Shown here: positions 43,025 to 50,809 of the stretch, one piece after another
How positions within the stretch are numbered: position 1 is the stretch's first letter
Layout: each line of letters begins with the position of its first letter
Virus record (IMG/VR): IMGVR_UViG_3300017971_000272
Location: 1-64,000 of that record
Direction: 5' to 3' (one strand)
DNA length: 64,000 bases
Source: a virus
The notes under the pieces: model-generated
The model's database searches: none
Told to the model about the DNA's origin: nothing
What the model saw: the letters and a program-made list of their open reading frames with translations, nothing else
Made by a program: the position numbers and the translations under genes

Positions 43025-43216
43025 CTAATCCTTATTATTTATTTCATCAGCTATACTATTTATTAAAGTATCTCTGTCTACTACTGTTAATTCATTCTTA
43101 TGTAGCTCTCTCTTAATGCCAGTTTTAATATGAGTAACTCTAATACCAGTAATTCTATTATGATCTCCAGTAACTTTAACATCGAATTCACCTATGGGTA
43201 ATTTTGTAAATCTCAT
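43025..43216 (-). CDS. Hypothetical protein, 63 aa
   Basis: Beta-rich basic start (FDVKVTGDHNRITGIRVTH), acidic end. One of a row of small genes 42856-45548 with unknown roles. Confidence 0.55.
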   Translation of the reverse strand: MRFTKLPIGEFDVKVTGDHNRITGIRVTHIKTGIKRELHKNELTVVDRDTLINSIADEINNKD

Positions 43217-43261
43217 ATCAGCTTCAGCTCCTTTTCAGATGTAAGTGTGATAATAATAAGT

Positions 43262-43492
43262 TTACATGGTCTGTTCTTTAAAAAACTGATTCACCTCCTT
43301 ATCTATTTCCTTTATCATTTTATAACAGGTTTCTTGAAATGTACCTACTATCAGTTCACATTTAATAATGCCAGTTGGGATATGAACAATCTCAACTGCA
43401 TGATTCATTATTTGCTTATCATAATATTTTTCAATTACTAAATCCCTTCTTCCTTCCACTGTATATTTTTTATTTTTTCTTAATACGTTCAT
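43262..43492 (-). CDS. Hypothetical protein, 76 aa
   Basis: Similar in size and strand pattern to 43025-43216 (VEIVHIPTGIIKCELIVG beside VTHIKTGIKRELH), possible distant paralogue. Confidence 0.5.
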   Translation of the reverse strand: MNVLRKNKKYTVEGRRDLVIEKYYDKQIMNHAVEIVHIPTGIIKCELIVGTFQETCYKMIKEIDKEVNQFFKEQTM

Positions 43493-43805
43493 GTCCCATC
43501 TCCATGTTATAAGAATATACTGTTTTCTTAAACATGGAGATAGCTGCTTTGATATCTTTTAATGGGAAACTCAAAGCATACAACTTATCTCCATGTTTAT
43601 TTATAATAACACCTTCAGGAATTTTTATCTGTGTACGGGTAATCTTATTAGTAAACCATCTTGGCCTTTTCTCTATATGAACATATTGATTAGCTATACC
43701 AGTGTAGATTCTATCAGGAAAGGAGATCATAATAATTTCAGTGTTAATCTTAAAATCAACTATTTCTTTTTTACCAAGTATCTGATCTATTAATTTAGAT
43801 AACAT
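43470..43805 (-). CDS. Hypothetical protein, 111 aa
   Basis: Beta-rich middle, basic end. Overlaps 43262-43492 and 43795-44025 by about ten to twenty bases, indicating coupled translation. No family. Confidence 0.55.
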   Translation of the reverse strand: MLSKLIDQILGKKEIVDFKINTEIIMISFPDRIYTGIANQYVHIEKRPRWFTNKITRTQIKIPEGVIINKHGDKLYALSFPLKDIKAAISMFKKTVYSYNMEMGHERIKKK

Positions 43806-44025
43806 ATTGACCTATAGTCTCTGTGTTTATAATATTAACTTTAACATCAAGAACATTACCTATGACTTGAGAAATATAACAATCATCGCATACAAATAGC
43901 CATCCTATCAATTGCCCTGCATTGTTTCTAACAGGCACTTGTCTTGCTGTTTCATTTGATCCACATTGGAAACAGGTAATGGATAATGTGTTTCCTTTGC
44001 TTGGGGATATTATATTTGTACACAT
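43795..44025 (-). CDS. Zinc-ribbon protein, 76 aa
   Basis: CFQCGSNETARQVPV and LFVCDDCYI give one CxxC pair at each end of the ribbon. Nucleic-acid or protein binding; unknown role. Confidence 0.55.
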   Translation of the reverse strand: MCTNIISPSKGNTLSITCFQCGSNETARQVPVRNNAGQLIGWLFVCDDCYISQVIGNVLDVKVNIINTETIGQYVI

Positions 44026-44035
44026 ATGTAATTCC

Positions 44036-44392
44036 TTATTTACTATGATATGCTATAAAGTTTTCTTTAAGTTGTTTGTAATCTTTTTCAAACAACATAT
44101 AATCACTGTACTTGATCTGCATTAAACCTATCCCACTTTCTATAATTATAGTATGCTCTGTATCTTTTCCCATCCTTTTATATAGGGACATCTCAACAGC
44201 CTGTATATTGCTATATGGGATATTTGTAATGATAGTTTGCTGAGTGTCCCAATCAGTGATTATCTTTTCAATGCAGACATATGATGCATGATGACTTTGT
44301 ATTTGGGTAAGTATGCTAAAAGAAGGACGAGTGCATCCAGTTACAAAACTTTTAAACTCTTCCCATAATCCCATATCATACCTCTTCTTCAT
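44036..44392 (-). CDS. Hypothetical protein, 118 aa
   Basis: Alpha/beta protein with an amphipathic C-terminal helix. Neighbours suggest a modulator of host or nucleotide metabolism, but no family is visible. Confidence 0.5.
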   Translation of the reverse strand: MKKRYDMGLWEEFKSFVTGCTRPSFSILTQIQSHHASYVCIEKIITDWDTQQTIITNIPYSNIQAVEMSLYKRMGKDTEHTIIIESGIGLMQIKYSDYMLFEKDYKQLKENFIAYHSK

Positions 44393-44395
44393 TGT

Positions 44396-44644
44396 TTATT
44401 GTTTTGGAAACATTATTCCTCTACCATGGAGTTCTTGTACTAAATGATGATATGCTTTAAATAAGATGTTAAGAGCAAATTTAATATCTGTGCCTGTATC
44501 AAGATAAACAAATACATCAGCATATATCTGCACTTTCTTGTATTGATGATTATCATCATCAATACAACATACAAAAGTATCTCCTGATTCAGTTCTATAT
44601 TTACCATCTAATGGACCACCTAAAACTAAATAAACATCTTCCAT
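44396..44644 (-). CDS. Hypothetical protein, 82 aa
   Basis: Starts DVYLVLGGPLDGKYR. The GGPLDG start is also seen in small phage proteins of unknown role. Stops three bases before the end of the deaminase start region. Confidence 0.5.
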   Translation of the reverse strand: MEDVYLVLGGPLDGKYRTESGDTFVCCIDDDNHQYKKVQIYADVFVYLDTGTDIKFALNILFKAYHHLVQELHGRGIMFPKQ

Positions 44645-45115
44645 TTAAAACTCCCATTGTGTTATCTTAAGATATTCTAAATTCAAATAACTTTTATAGG
44701 CTTTGTCTGTTAATAACTTAACAGACAACTCATCTGGATATTCATCAATGTACATTATCTTTCTTGGATGACAATTAACTAACATCTTGGCACATATGAA
44801 ACATGGCTGTGTAGATATGTAGAAATCACATCCTTTTAGATTAACACCACTTGTAGCTGCTTGAATAATCACATTCTGTTCTGCATGTAATGCCATACAT
44901 ACTTCATGCTGTTGTCCAGATGGGATATTGTTCTTTTCTCTGTAACATTCTATACAATGATCAATTCCGGATGGTGGTCCATTATATCCTGTTGCAAGTA
45001 TCCTGTTATCTCTTACAGCTAATGCAGCTATATGTCTTCTTAAACAAGTTGATCTATTGGATACCTGATTAAGAATGTTAAAAAAATAAGTGTCCCATGA
45101 TTGCCTATTCATCAT
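44645..45115 (-). CDS. dCMP deaminase
   Basis: 156 aa. HAEQN (zinc His and catalytic Glu, about 83) and QPCFICAKM (zinc Cys pair) are intact, with the phage-type extra motif TGYNGPPSGIDHC. Converts dCMP to dUMP, feeding the thymidylate synthase-type protein at 2-427. Complete and probably active. Confidence 0.92.
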   Translation of the reverse strand: MMNRQSWDTYFFNILNQVSNRSTCLRRHIAALAVRDNRILATGYNGPPSGIDHCIECYREKNNIPSGQQHEVCMALHAEQNVIIQAATSGVNLKGCDFYISTQPCFICAKMLVNCHPRKIMYIDEYPDELSVKLLTDKAYKSYLNLEYLKITQWEF

Positions 45116-45308
45116 TGTTATCCTTCACATCAATAATGTTAAGTATCTTATCTATCATCATCTCAAGTATCCCAATTACAGTTAATATCTCTACCCTGTC
45201 TATTCCATAGGGTTCAATAATATCTCCTGTAACTGTACTGTTTAAAATCTCCTTAGCCATAGATAGCTTGATCTGATTCCCTACCTTTATATATTCATCA
45301 CCATTCAT
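45105..45308 (-). CDS. Hypothetical protein, 67 aa
   Basis: Overlaps the deaminase start. A C-terminal amphipathic helix (ILTVIGILEMMIDKILNI). Unknown role. Confidence 0.5.
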   Translation of the reverse strand: MNGDEYIKVGNQIKLSMAKEILNSTVTGDIIEPYGIDRVEILTVIGILEMMIDKILNIIDVKDNNDE

Positions 45309-45317
45309 AATTAATCC

Positions 45318-45548
45318 TTATTCATCTATATAATCTTCTGTGTTATGAAATTGTAAATGGGGATCATTTTCATTTATATTATATACAACAATAACTGTTC
45401 CTGAATAATCTGTGTACTCTTGATTAATTATTAAATCATCTGGAAGGTTTTTGATAACTTCTTTTAGTTCTCCAATTGTTTTTGCAATAACTGGAAAGTC
45501 TGGTTCTTTAACATTATAAAACTTTTTTGGAATAACTTTTTTATCCAT
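45318..45548 (-). CDS. Hypothetical protein, 76 aa
   Basis: Start at the ATG after GGGAGATGATA; an in-frame ATG two codons upstream is possible. Alpha/beta, with LKEVIKNLPDDLIINQEY. It resembles 39857-40105 in the phrase KxLxDDxIIxxxx, a weak similarity. Confidence 0.5.
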   Translation of the reverse strand: MDKKVIPKKFYNVKEPDFPVIAKTIGELKEVIKNLPDDLIINQEYTDYSGTVIVVYNINENDPHLQFHNTEDYIDE

Positions 45549-45771
45549 TATCATCTCCCTGTTTTCTTGTGTTGATTATATACTTAACTTTAATCACTAT
45601 TGGATGAGCATGTCCTAAACATCCCGTTATTGGTTGTATATCATGAGTATCAATAAATGTTCCTACATACTTTTCATTATGATCACATAACCAGTCTTTT
45701 CTTATAAGTGATATACGATCAAAGTTATTATCTACTATTATAACTTTATCATCTTCATATAGTATCTTCAC
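45541..45771 (-). CDS. Hypothetical protein, 76 aa
   Basis: The likely start is GTG at 45771, after TTGGAGATTAAA, overlapping the small terminase end. Beta-rich; no family. Confidence 0.5.
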   Translation of the reverse strand: MKILYEDDKVIIVDNNFDRISLIRKDWLCDHNEKYVGTFIDTHDIQPITGCLGHAHPIVIKVKYIINTRKQGDDNG

Positions 45772-45772
45772 T

Positions 45773-46483
45773 TTAATCTCCAACTGCCTTATCATCATTA
45801 TAATCTTCTGGATGCAATGGAACACTATTAAATAACTGTTCTGCTTGATCACGTATCATCATAGCTGTGTTCTGTATATCCTCTTCACTACTCTTATATG
45901 TTTCCTTGAATCTCATTAACTCTATGATTAGTTCTAAAGCCTTTAGTTTATCCCATGTTCTTAGTTTTTTAAGAAAGAAACTATTCATCTTAATATCTTT
46001 CTCTTCACCTGTTACTGGATCTTTATTCTTAGGATTAAAGTTGAACTCAACTACTGATATAGCTTTAGCAGTGATATCATCAAGCTCCCACAGATTCTTA
46101 ATGTGATTATCAAAATTAAACAGATTACGTACATCGAAATCAACAATGGCTTTTAGATGCTCTATAACCCACTCAAATGTGATATCTCCTTTCTCTTGAT
46201 ATCTCTTAATCCGCTTATTCTCTTGCTGTTGTAATCTATACTGTACATTAGGCATATTATGCACATGATGAGCCTGTATCCTTCCAGCAACATCTCTGGA
46301 CTTACCACCAGCATTTAAATAGGCTTCATACTGACTACAATTAGGATGAGCAAGCTTATACTGTACATATCCTTTCTGTAGTTTAGTTAAAGGTTTCAAA
46401 TGAGGTTCACAATTAGGTTCACCTTTCTTCCGACTTTTTTTTGCTAATTTCTGTTCTTTGAATTTTGTTCGTTTTCTAACCAA
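45773..46483 (-). CDS. terS: Terminase small subunit
   Basis: 236 aa. HTH-rich N-domain (LTKLQKGYVQYKLAHPNCSQ, YEAYLNAGGKSRDVAGR) and a C-terminal helical oligomer domain, the Terminase_2 pattern. Recognises the packaging site. First gene of the late block. Confidence 0.85.
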   Translation of the reverse strand: MVRKRTKFKEQKLAKKSRKKGEPNCEPHLKPLTKLQKGYVQYKLAHPNCSQYEAYLNAGGKSRDVAGRIQAHHVHNMPNVQYRLQQQENKRIKRYQEKGDITFEWVIEHLKAIVDFDVRNLFNFDNHIKNLWELDDITAKAISVVEFNFNPKNKDPVTGEEKDIKMNSFFLKKLRTWDKLKALELIIELMRFKETYKSSEEDIQNTAMMIRDQAEQLFNSVPLHPEDYNDDKAVGD

Positions 46484-46648
46484 TTTTCTAACCTTTCTTT
46501 TAGGATTTTTAATCTCAGGTTAAGGTTATTTCATTGGAAAGTCAATTATTGTATTAATACCTAATATCCCTTAATGCTTTTTATTAATATGAAACAGGTA
46601 ATACTAATAATATACCATAATGATTTTTATCAATATAATTCACATAAA

Positions 46649-46688
46649 AAAAGGGATAATGATGGTCGTTTAAATCATTATCCCTTTT
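46649..46688. terminator. 15-bp terminator, functional in either direction
   Basis: AAAAGGGATAATGAT, 10-nt loop, ATCATTATCCCTTTT; T tracts on both sides. Ends transcripts of the early block before the small terminase. Confidence 0.85.
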
Positions 46689-46865
46689 GACGCCTACTTG
46701 TAATACCTTCTGTGTATCCTGCAAAATATGGTATGTATGTTAAATTATAAATTATAGGATCTTTTATTTTATGATCCGCATATGTGATCCTCCTTATTTT
46801 TGAAGTTAGTTTTTTATCTTATTATCCTTGCTTATGATAGTGAGAAAGAACTCCTCACTTATTTA
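46649..46865 (-). ncRNA. Candidate small RNA of about 215 nt
   Basis: Bounded by a TTGACT/TAAAAT promoter and the terminator. Internal stems: AGTGAG/CTCACT, AGGATC/GATCCT. It includes AAGGAGGATCACAT before ATG CGG ATC ATA AAA TAA, a five-codon ORF with a strong ribosome site. Either a regulatory RNA or the leader of a tiny peptide. Confidence 0.5.
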
Positions 46866-46870
46866 ACTGT

Positions 46871-46900
46871 ATTTTACCATTTTAAATAGTGGTAAGTCAA
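46871..46900 (-). promoter_or_regulatory. Promoter of candidate small RNA
   Basis: TTGACT (46900-46895), 18-nt spacer, TAAAAT (46876-46871) on the minus strand. Confidence 0.6.
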
Positions 46901-46912
46901 TTGTTTTATCAT

Positions 46913-47167
46913 TTATTTTTTATAATATGGACTTTCTGGATCTTTATCTAAAAAACGAACATGATCTGCTAAACAGATATCTACTTTTCCATTAGGCCAT
47001 TCAAAAATAGCAATACTATAAATACCATTCACATATTCATGTTCTTCATAATCTAAGCCCCATTCATGGAAAATAGCTACTACATCTATTTCGACAAATT
47101 CCATTTTATCTTTGTTCCATTTCTTTACTTTAATTGGACGTCCATAATTTGGATTAGGTTTATGCAT
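46913..47167 (-). CDS. Hypothetical protein, 84 aa
   Basis: Last gene of the early block. Acidic, with aromatic residues. Unknown role. Confidence 0.55.
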   Translation of the reverse strand: MHKPNPNYGRPIKVKKWNKDKMEFVEIDVVAIFHEWGLDYEEHEYVNGIYSIAIFEWPNGKVDICLADHVRFLDKDPESPYYKK

Positions 47168-47207
47168 GTCTATAGTATCCTTCCTATCAATGGGGTTTGT
47201 TATTATC

Positions 47208-47381
47208 TTACTTTGATAAATCTTCCTTTACACCAGTTATTTTTAAACCATTAACAGATGTTGTTATTTTAGTGTCTGGATATACAAACAAAATACGATC
47301 AATTACAACCTTAAGATAATTATGTTCATTGGATAATTCTGATTTCAATGTAACATTATCTTCATGTATAGTTATTTTCAT
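47208..47381 (-). CDS. Small protein, 57 aa
   Basis: ATG overlaps the upstream stop (ATGA) after AGAGGAACA. Begins MKITIHEDNVTLKSELSNEH. Clear coupled translation; function unknown. Confidence 0.55.
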   Translation of the reverse strand: MKITIHEDNVTLKSELSNEHNYLKVVIDRILFVYPDTKITTSVNGLKITGVKEDLSK

Positions 47382-47875
47382 TGTTCCTCTATTGTGTATG
47401 TTACTGAATGATATAAATCCAGCTCTACATTAAAAACAGATGTTAAATGATTAACAACATAATTAGGATTATCCTGTAACCATTGGTTAGTTTTGTTTTC
47501 AAGATCTTCAAGCGATGAGCCATTAAATATTTTTATTCTTTGTTTGTTTCGTTTTTTACTGCTGTGAAGGAGCCAATATTTAAAATGTGCTTTAGTTATG
47601 GCTTCGCCGCATTCTCCCCATTGTCCAATATAGCAAGGAGTGAATGGATGCATTTTAAATATACCGCCTTTATAGCCTTCCATTTTAACATCTACACATG
47701 ATTTTGCATGTTCAAGCATGTCTGATATCTTGGCTTCAGGTAGTGGTTTAAATGCTAAATTATCATAACTTCCTCTATCACTATGTCCTGAACCAAATCC
47801 ATCCTTTACGATCATTTCAGGATCTTGTTTTTCTAACCAATCAATTAAATATTCCAGTGTTACTTTTGATATCAT
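47378..47875 (-). CDS. Hypothetical protein, 165 aa
   Basis: Start at the ATG after TGGAGGATTACTGAA; a further in-frame start ten codons upstream lacks a site. Begins with a helical segment (VTLEYLIDWLEKQDPEMIVK); rest alpha/beta. No family recognised. Confidence 0.55.
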   Translation of the reverse strand: MISKVTLEYLIDWLEKQDPEMIVKDGFGSGHSDRGSYDNLAFKPLPEAKISDMLEHAKSCVDVKMEGYKGGIFKMHPFTPCYIGQWGECGEAITKAHFKYWLLHSSKKRNKQRIKIFNGSSLEDLENKTNQWLQDNPNYVVNHLTSVFNVELDLYHSVTYTIEEQ

Positions 47876-47921
47876 TTCAGTAATCCTCCATACATGATAC
47901 ATCAAAGATTATGTTAATTTA

Positions 47922-48182
47922 TTAAATTGGATACTTTTTACCCTGCATGTTTTTCTTATAATATCTATTTGCGGATCTTGCATGTTCACGTTCCCAAACA
48001 CAATGAGGTATGTTTTTTGCCGGAAGATTTGGTTTTTTAAGTTTTACTGGATTATTATTACCCTCAAATGCAAAACGTTCTCCTGTTGACAGATATCCCT
48101 TACATACCTTTCTAACGAATCCACTTGAATAAAATCCTCTTGAACCTATTTTATAAAGATCTTGCAGCCATATTTTAAACAT
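47922..48182 (-). CDS. Hypothetical basic protein, 86 aa
   Basis: Lys/Arg-rich with aromatic residues (REHARSANRYYKKN). Starts at the last base of the pentapeptide gene's stop region. Possibly nucleic-acid binding. Confidence 0.5.
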   Translation of the reverse strand: MFKIWLQDLYKIGSRGFYSSGFVRKVCKGYLSTGERFAFEGNNNPVKLKKPNLPAKNIPHCVWEREHARSANRYYKKNMQGKKYPI

Positions 48183-48583
48183 TATTCCTCCAATTCCAAG
48201 ATATTTACTAATATCTCTAATTCTTTAATGAGTTCTTCTGGATCATTTTGTAATGTTTTTATTTTTTCTTTTTTCCTATATATCTGTATAGCCTGTTTCA
48301 TTAAATTCATTATGTCTTTGATTTGATTATGTTTATTAGAATGCTTGCATGGTTTATCACTTTGTAAATTAGCGTTTTTTAAATCAGTATCTTCTAAATC
48401 AGTATCTTCTAAATCAGTATCTTCTAAATCAGCATTTTGTAGAATAGCTTCTTTTAGAATAGCTTCTCGTAAATCAAAACCTTCTAAATCAATTTGTTTA
48501 CCTTCTTTAAAATCACTATCTAACCATAATTTATGATTTTTGAGTTTTTCTTGTAATTCGGATTCTGTTATTTTTGTTTTCAT
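48182..48583 (-). CDS. Pentapeptide-repeat-type protein, 133 aa
   Basis: Residues 31-73 are pentapeptide-type A(D/N)LxX repeats (ADLEDTDLEDTDLEDTDLKN) flanked by helical ends. The family often mimics DNA; its small size here, about eight repeats, could form only a short beta-helix. The C-terminus is helical and charged. Confidence 0.65.
   Translation of the reverse strand: MKTKITESELQEKLKNHKLWLDSDFKEGKQIDLEGFDLREAILKEAILQNADLEDTDLEDTDLEDTDLKNANLQSDKPCKHSNKHNQIKDIMNLMKQAIQIYRKKEKIKTLQNDPEELIKELEILVNILELEE
48381..48425. repeat. 15-bp tandem repeat, three copies
   Basis: AAATCAGTATCTTCT repeated three times without change, encoding LEDTD units of the pentapeptide protein; site of slippage-based length change. 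Confidence 0.85.
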
Positions 48584-48594
48584 GATGTTCCTTC

Positions 48595-49281
48595 TTAAAA
48601 TATATCATCAGGAGATTTAGTATCTTCTTTTAATTCTATATATTTGTGTATTTGGATATTTATAATAACATTTAGTTTATCTTTTACACACCAATCAATA
48701 AGCACAGCAGGATCAAATATCCCATGCATGGGAGATAAGGCGAATTGGCACTTGCATCCATGACTTTTTAACTGACTAATGGCCTCTACAGCTTTTAAAT
48801 AATCCTTCTTACTTCCTATGATAAACTTAATGATATCTTGGGGCCTGCTATACAATGGATTATCATGATTAATGTTATTCCATTTATATGTCTTGGTAGT
48901 ATCAAATAATTTATAATCTATGATGAAACTATCAACCCAATTCATATAATTATAAACAGGACGTGTTCCATTAGTCTCAATACTAATATCGTAATGACGA
49001 TTCTTCAAATATTTTAAAAAATCATACATATCTTCTTTGGGTTGAAGCAAAGGTTCTCCACCCGTTATAGTAACTTTTTTAATTCCTTTTTTGGCTACTT
49101 CGTTATATAGTTCCTTGGATGTGAATTCGGAGTATTCTTTATTGGCATATTTAGTATCACAATATTCACATTCTTTTTCTAAATTACATCCAAAGAACCT
49201 AACAAAAGTAGTTACTCGTCCCTGATGAAAACTATTAACTTCACCATCTATGCTTGAAAAAATACTATGTACTTTAAACAT
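48595..49281 (-). CDS. queE: QueE, 7-carboxy-7-deazaguanine synthase
   Basis: 228 aa radical-SAM protein. N-terminal FSSIDGEVNSFHQGR, cluster Cys32, Cys38, Cys41, then CDTKYA and TITGGEPLLQ; the size and ends fit QueE. It converts 6-carboxytetrahydropterin to 7-carboxy-7-deazaguanine. The cluster is C-x5-C-x2-C, two residues longer than the normal C-x3-C-x2-C. Neighbour of queD in one transcript. Confidence 0.88.
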   Translation of the reverse strand: MFKVHSIFSSIDGEVNSFHQGRVTTFVRFFGCNLEKECEYCDTKYANKEYSEFTSKELYNEVAKKGIKKVTITGGEPLLQPKEDMYDFLKYLKNRHYDISIETNGTRPVYNYMNWVDSFIIDYKLFDTTKTYKWNNINHDNPLYSRPQDIIKFIIGSKKDYLKAVEAISQLKSHGCKCQFALSPMHGIFDPAVLIDWCVKDKLNVIINIQIHKYIELKEDTKSPDDIF

Positions 49282-49296
49282 TTCCTATCTCCATTA

Positions 49297-49482
49297 TTAG
49301 AATTCAAATACAACTACATCATTGTTTGTATCACATATTTTACATTTTATATTATGTATTATCTTATTATCTGACTGTATGGGATTTAATTGATTATTAT
49401 AAAAACGACCACTTACTAATGTATTACATTTTGAACATCTATAAGTTATTTTTAAATATATAACATTAGTCATGTTATTCAT
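49297..49482 (-). CDS. Small zinc-ribbon protein, 61 aa
   Basis: YRCSKCNTLV and IKCKICDTNN form one zinc ribbon. Located between queE and queD; may be a partner of them. Confidence 0.6.
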   Translation of the reverse strand: MNNMTNVIYLKITYRCSKCNTLVSGRFYNNQLNPIQSDNKIIHNIKCKICDTNNDVVVFEF

Positions 49483-49484
49483 CC

Positions 49485-50162
49485 TTAAAATATATTTATT
49501 TCACTGATTATCTCACATAATTGGTTTTTAGTTAATTCAGCATAGCTATTAGGTGTTTCATATATTCGAACAAAAGATATCCCTTTTATATCCCCATCAA
49601 ACATAAGGGCTTTCCAGATCCATATAAGAAGATTTTCGGCTGTTGGGTTATATAAAAAATCATTCACATTGCCGTGATCTAATACATCAATTACATAAGT
49701 ATTGATAATTTTTTTTAGTTCCTTAAAATCTACCACCATACCTGTTTTTGGATCTATTCTGTTTTCAATACCAATCTGAACTTTCCATTCATGTCCATGC
49801 CATTTAGCACAGTTGCCATCATAATCTGGCAATCTATGACATGCTGCAAATGATAATTCCCTTACAACTGTTACATATGGACGTAACGATTGCTTCTGTT
49901 GATCCATGTCTTTAATGCATCGCTGACATAAAGGAATCATATTGGATGGCAGGAAGTTTTTGTTATTTTTATCTAAAAAATAAGGATAATTGTACTCATT
50001 ATCACATTTATAACAACAGGGTATGGAACGATCAAATTGTGTTGCATAATCATGTAGTTGACGATAAAACTTATCATAACTAAAACTTACATTGTTTTTC
50101 TGTACAGGGTTATTATCATTTCTTTTGAAAACCTCTATATCCTGTTCTAAGCTTTTTATCAT
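49485..50162 (-). CDS. queD: QueD-like 6-carboxytetrahydropterin synthase with Zn N-domain
   Basis: 225 aa. The C-terminal 125 residues match the PTPS/QueD family: FAACHRLPDYDGNCAKWHGH (zinc His and catalytic Cys), VVDFKELKKI, LDHGNVND, and a final Glu in YETPNSYAEL. The normal QueD is about 120 aa; here about 100 residues precede with CCYKC and LCQRC, an HNH/zinc-finger-like domain, probably DNA binding. Same pathway as queE. Confidence 0.86.
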   Translation of the reverse strand: MIKSLEQDIEVFKRNDNNPVQKNNVSFSYDKFYRQLHDYATQFDRSIPCCYKCDNEYNYPYFLDKNNKNFLPSNMIPLCQRCIKDMDQQKQSLRPYVTVVRELSFAACHRLPDYDGNCAKWHGHEWKVQIGIENRIDPKTGMVVDFKELKKIINTYVIDVLDHGNVNDFLYNPTAENLLIWIWKALMFDGDIKGISFVRIYETPNSYAELTKNQLCEIISEINIF

Positions 50163-50179
50163 AATATAGCTCCTTTTTT

Positions 50180-50226
50180 GGGTTGATTAAATAGCATTAT
50201 ACATAAAATATATATTTAATCAACCC
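50180..50226 (-). promoter_or_regulatory. que promoter with palindromic arms
   Basis: TTGATT (50223-50218), 16-nt spacer, TATAAT (50201-50196), minus strand. The 13-nt sequence GGGTTGATTAAAT and its perfect reverse complement bound the block (50180-50192, 50214-50226), so a dimeric regulator may bind here. Confidence 0.65.
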
Positions 50227-50249
50227 TATTTTTTAATTTTTTTAATTTT

Positions 50250-50579
50250 TTATTTAGTACGTTTCCTTGAAGGTTTTTTTAAAAACTTATCTAATTGTCT
50301 GGGAGTGCTTGCTCTTAAATCCGGAAATATTTTTTTCAATTCTAAATCAATATAGGTTTTTAAATTATTTATTTCCACTAATATATCTTGCAGGGATGTT
50401 ATATTGGATCTTCCAATATGTTTCCATATAGACCAATTTAAAGCCTCATTCAGTGTAGCATAATAGCCTAACACTTTTTGATATATGTCTTTTTTATTTT
50501 CAATTTTCTCATACAGAATAAATTGAGTACTATCACTTTTAAGATATAAATTTTTACCGATCTGGATATTAATAGGCAT
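50250..50579 (-). CDS. Hypothetical protein, 109 aa
   Basis: Basic C-terminus (LDKFLKKPSRKRTK). ACAGGGAGAAAAT ribosome site. Transcribed from the promoter at 50765-50793. Confidence 0.55.
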   Translation of the reverse strand: MPINIQIGKNLYLKSDSTQFILYEKIENKKDIYQKVLGYYATLNEALNWSIWKHIGRSNITSLQDILVEINNLKTYIDLELKKIFPDLRASTPRQLDKFLKKPSRKRTK

Positions 50580-50764
50580 AATTTTCTCCCTGTTTTAAGG
50601 TTTAAATTAATGGTAAAATGGCGCTTGAAACTTTATAGTGTACGTATCATTAAAAGATAAACTGATAATATATAGTGAGGTATGGGTTAAAATAATAAGC
50701 CTAATGTGCGCTAAATGAGAAGGCCAAATTTAAATTTAGATATATCTAAACACTGCTAAATAAA

Positions 50765-50793
50765 TATATACAGTAATTTTAGAAATAAATCAA
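50765..50793 (-). promoter_or_regulatory. Promoter before the 109-aa gene
   Basis: TTGATT (50793-50788), 17-nt spacer, TATATA (50770-50765). A leader of about 180 nt follows, in which I see nothing else. Confidence 0.6.
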
Positions 50794-50809
50794 CCCTGTT
50801 TTTTAATTT

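Larger units (their letters stand above)
46484..46912. other. 429-bp intergenic block between early and late genes
   Basis: Contains a promoter at 46871-46900, a likely small RNA and a strong terminator at 46649-46688 (all minus), and a weak promoter-like sequence (TTGACT at 46540-46545) before the small terminase. No protein gene longer than about five codons. Confidence 0.6.
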
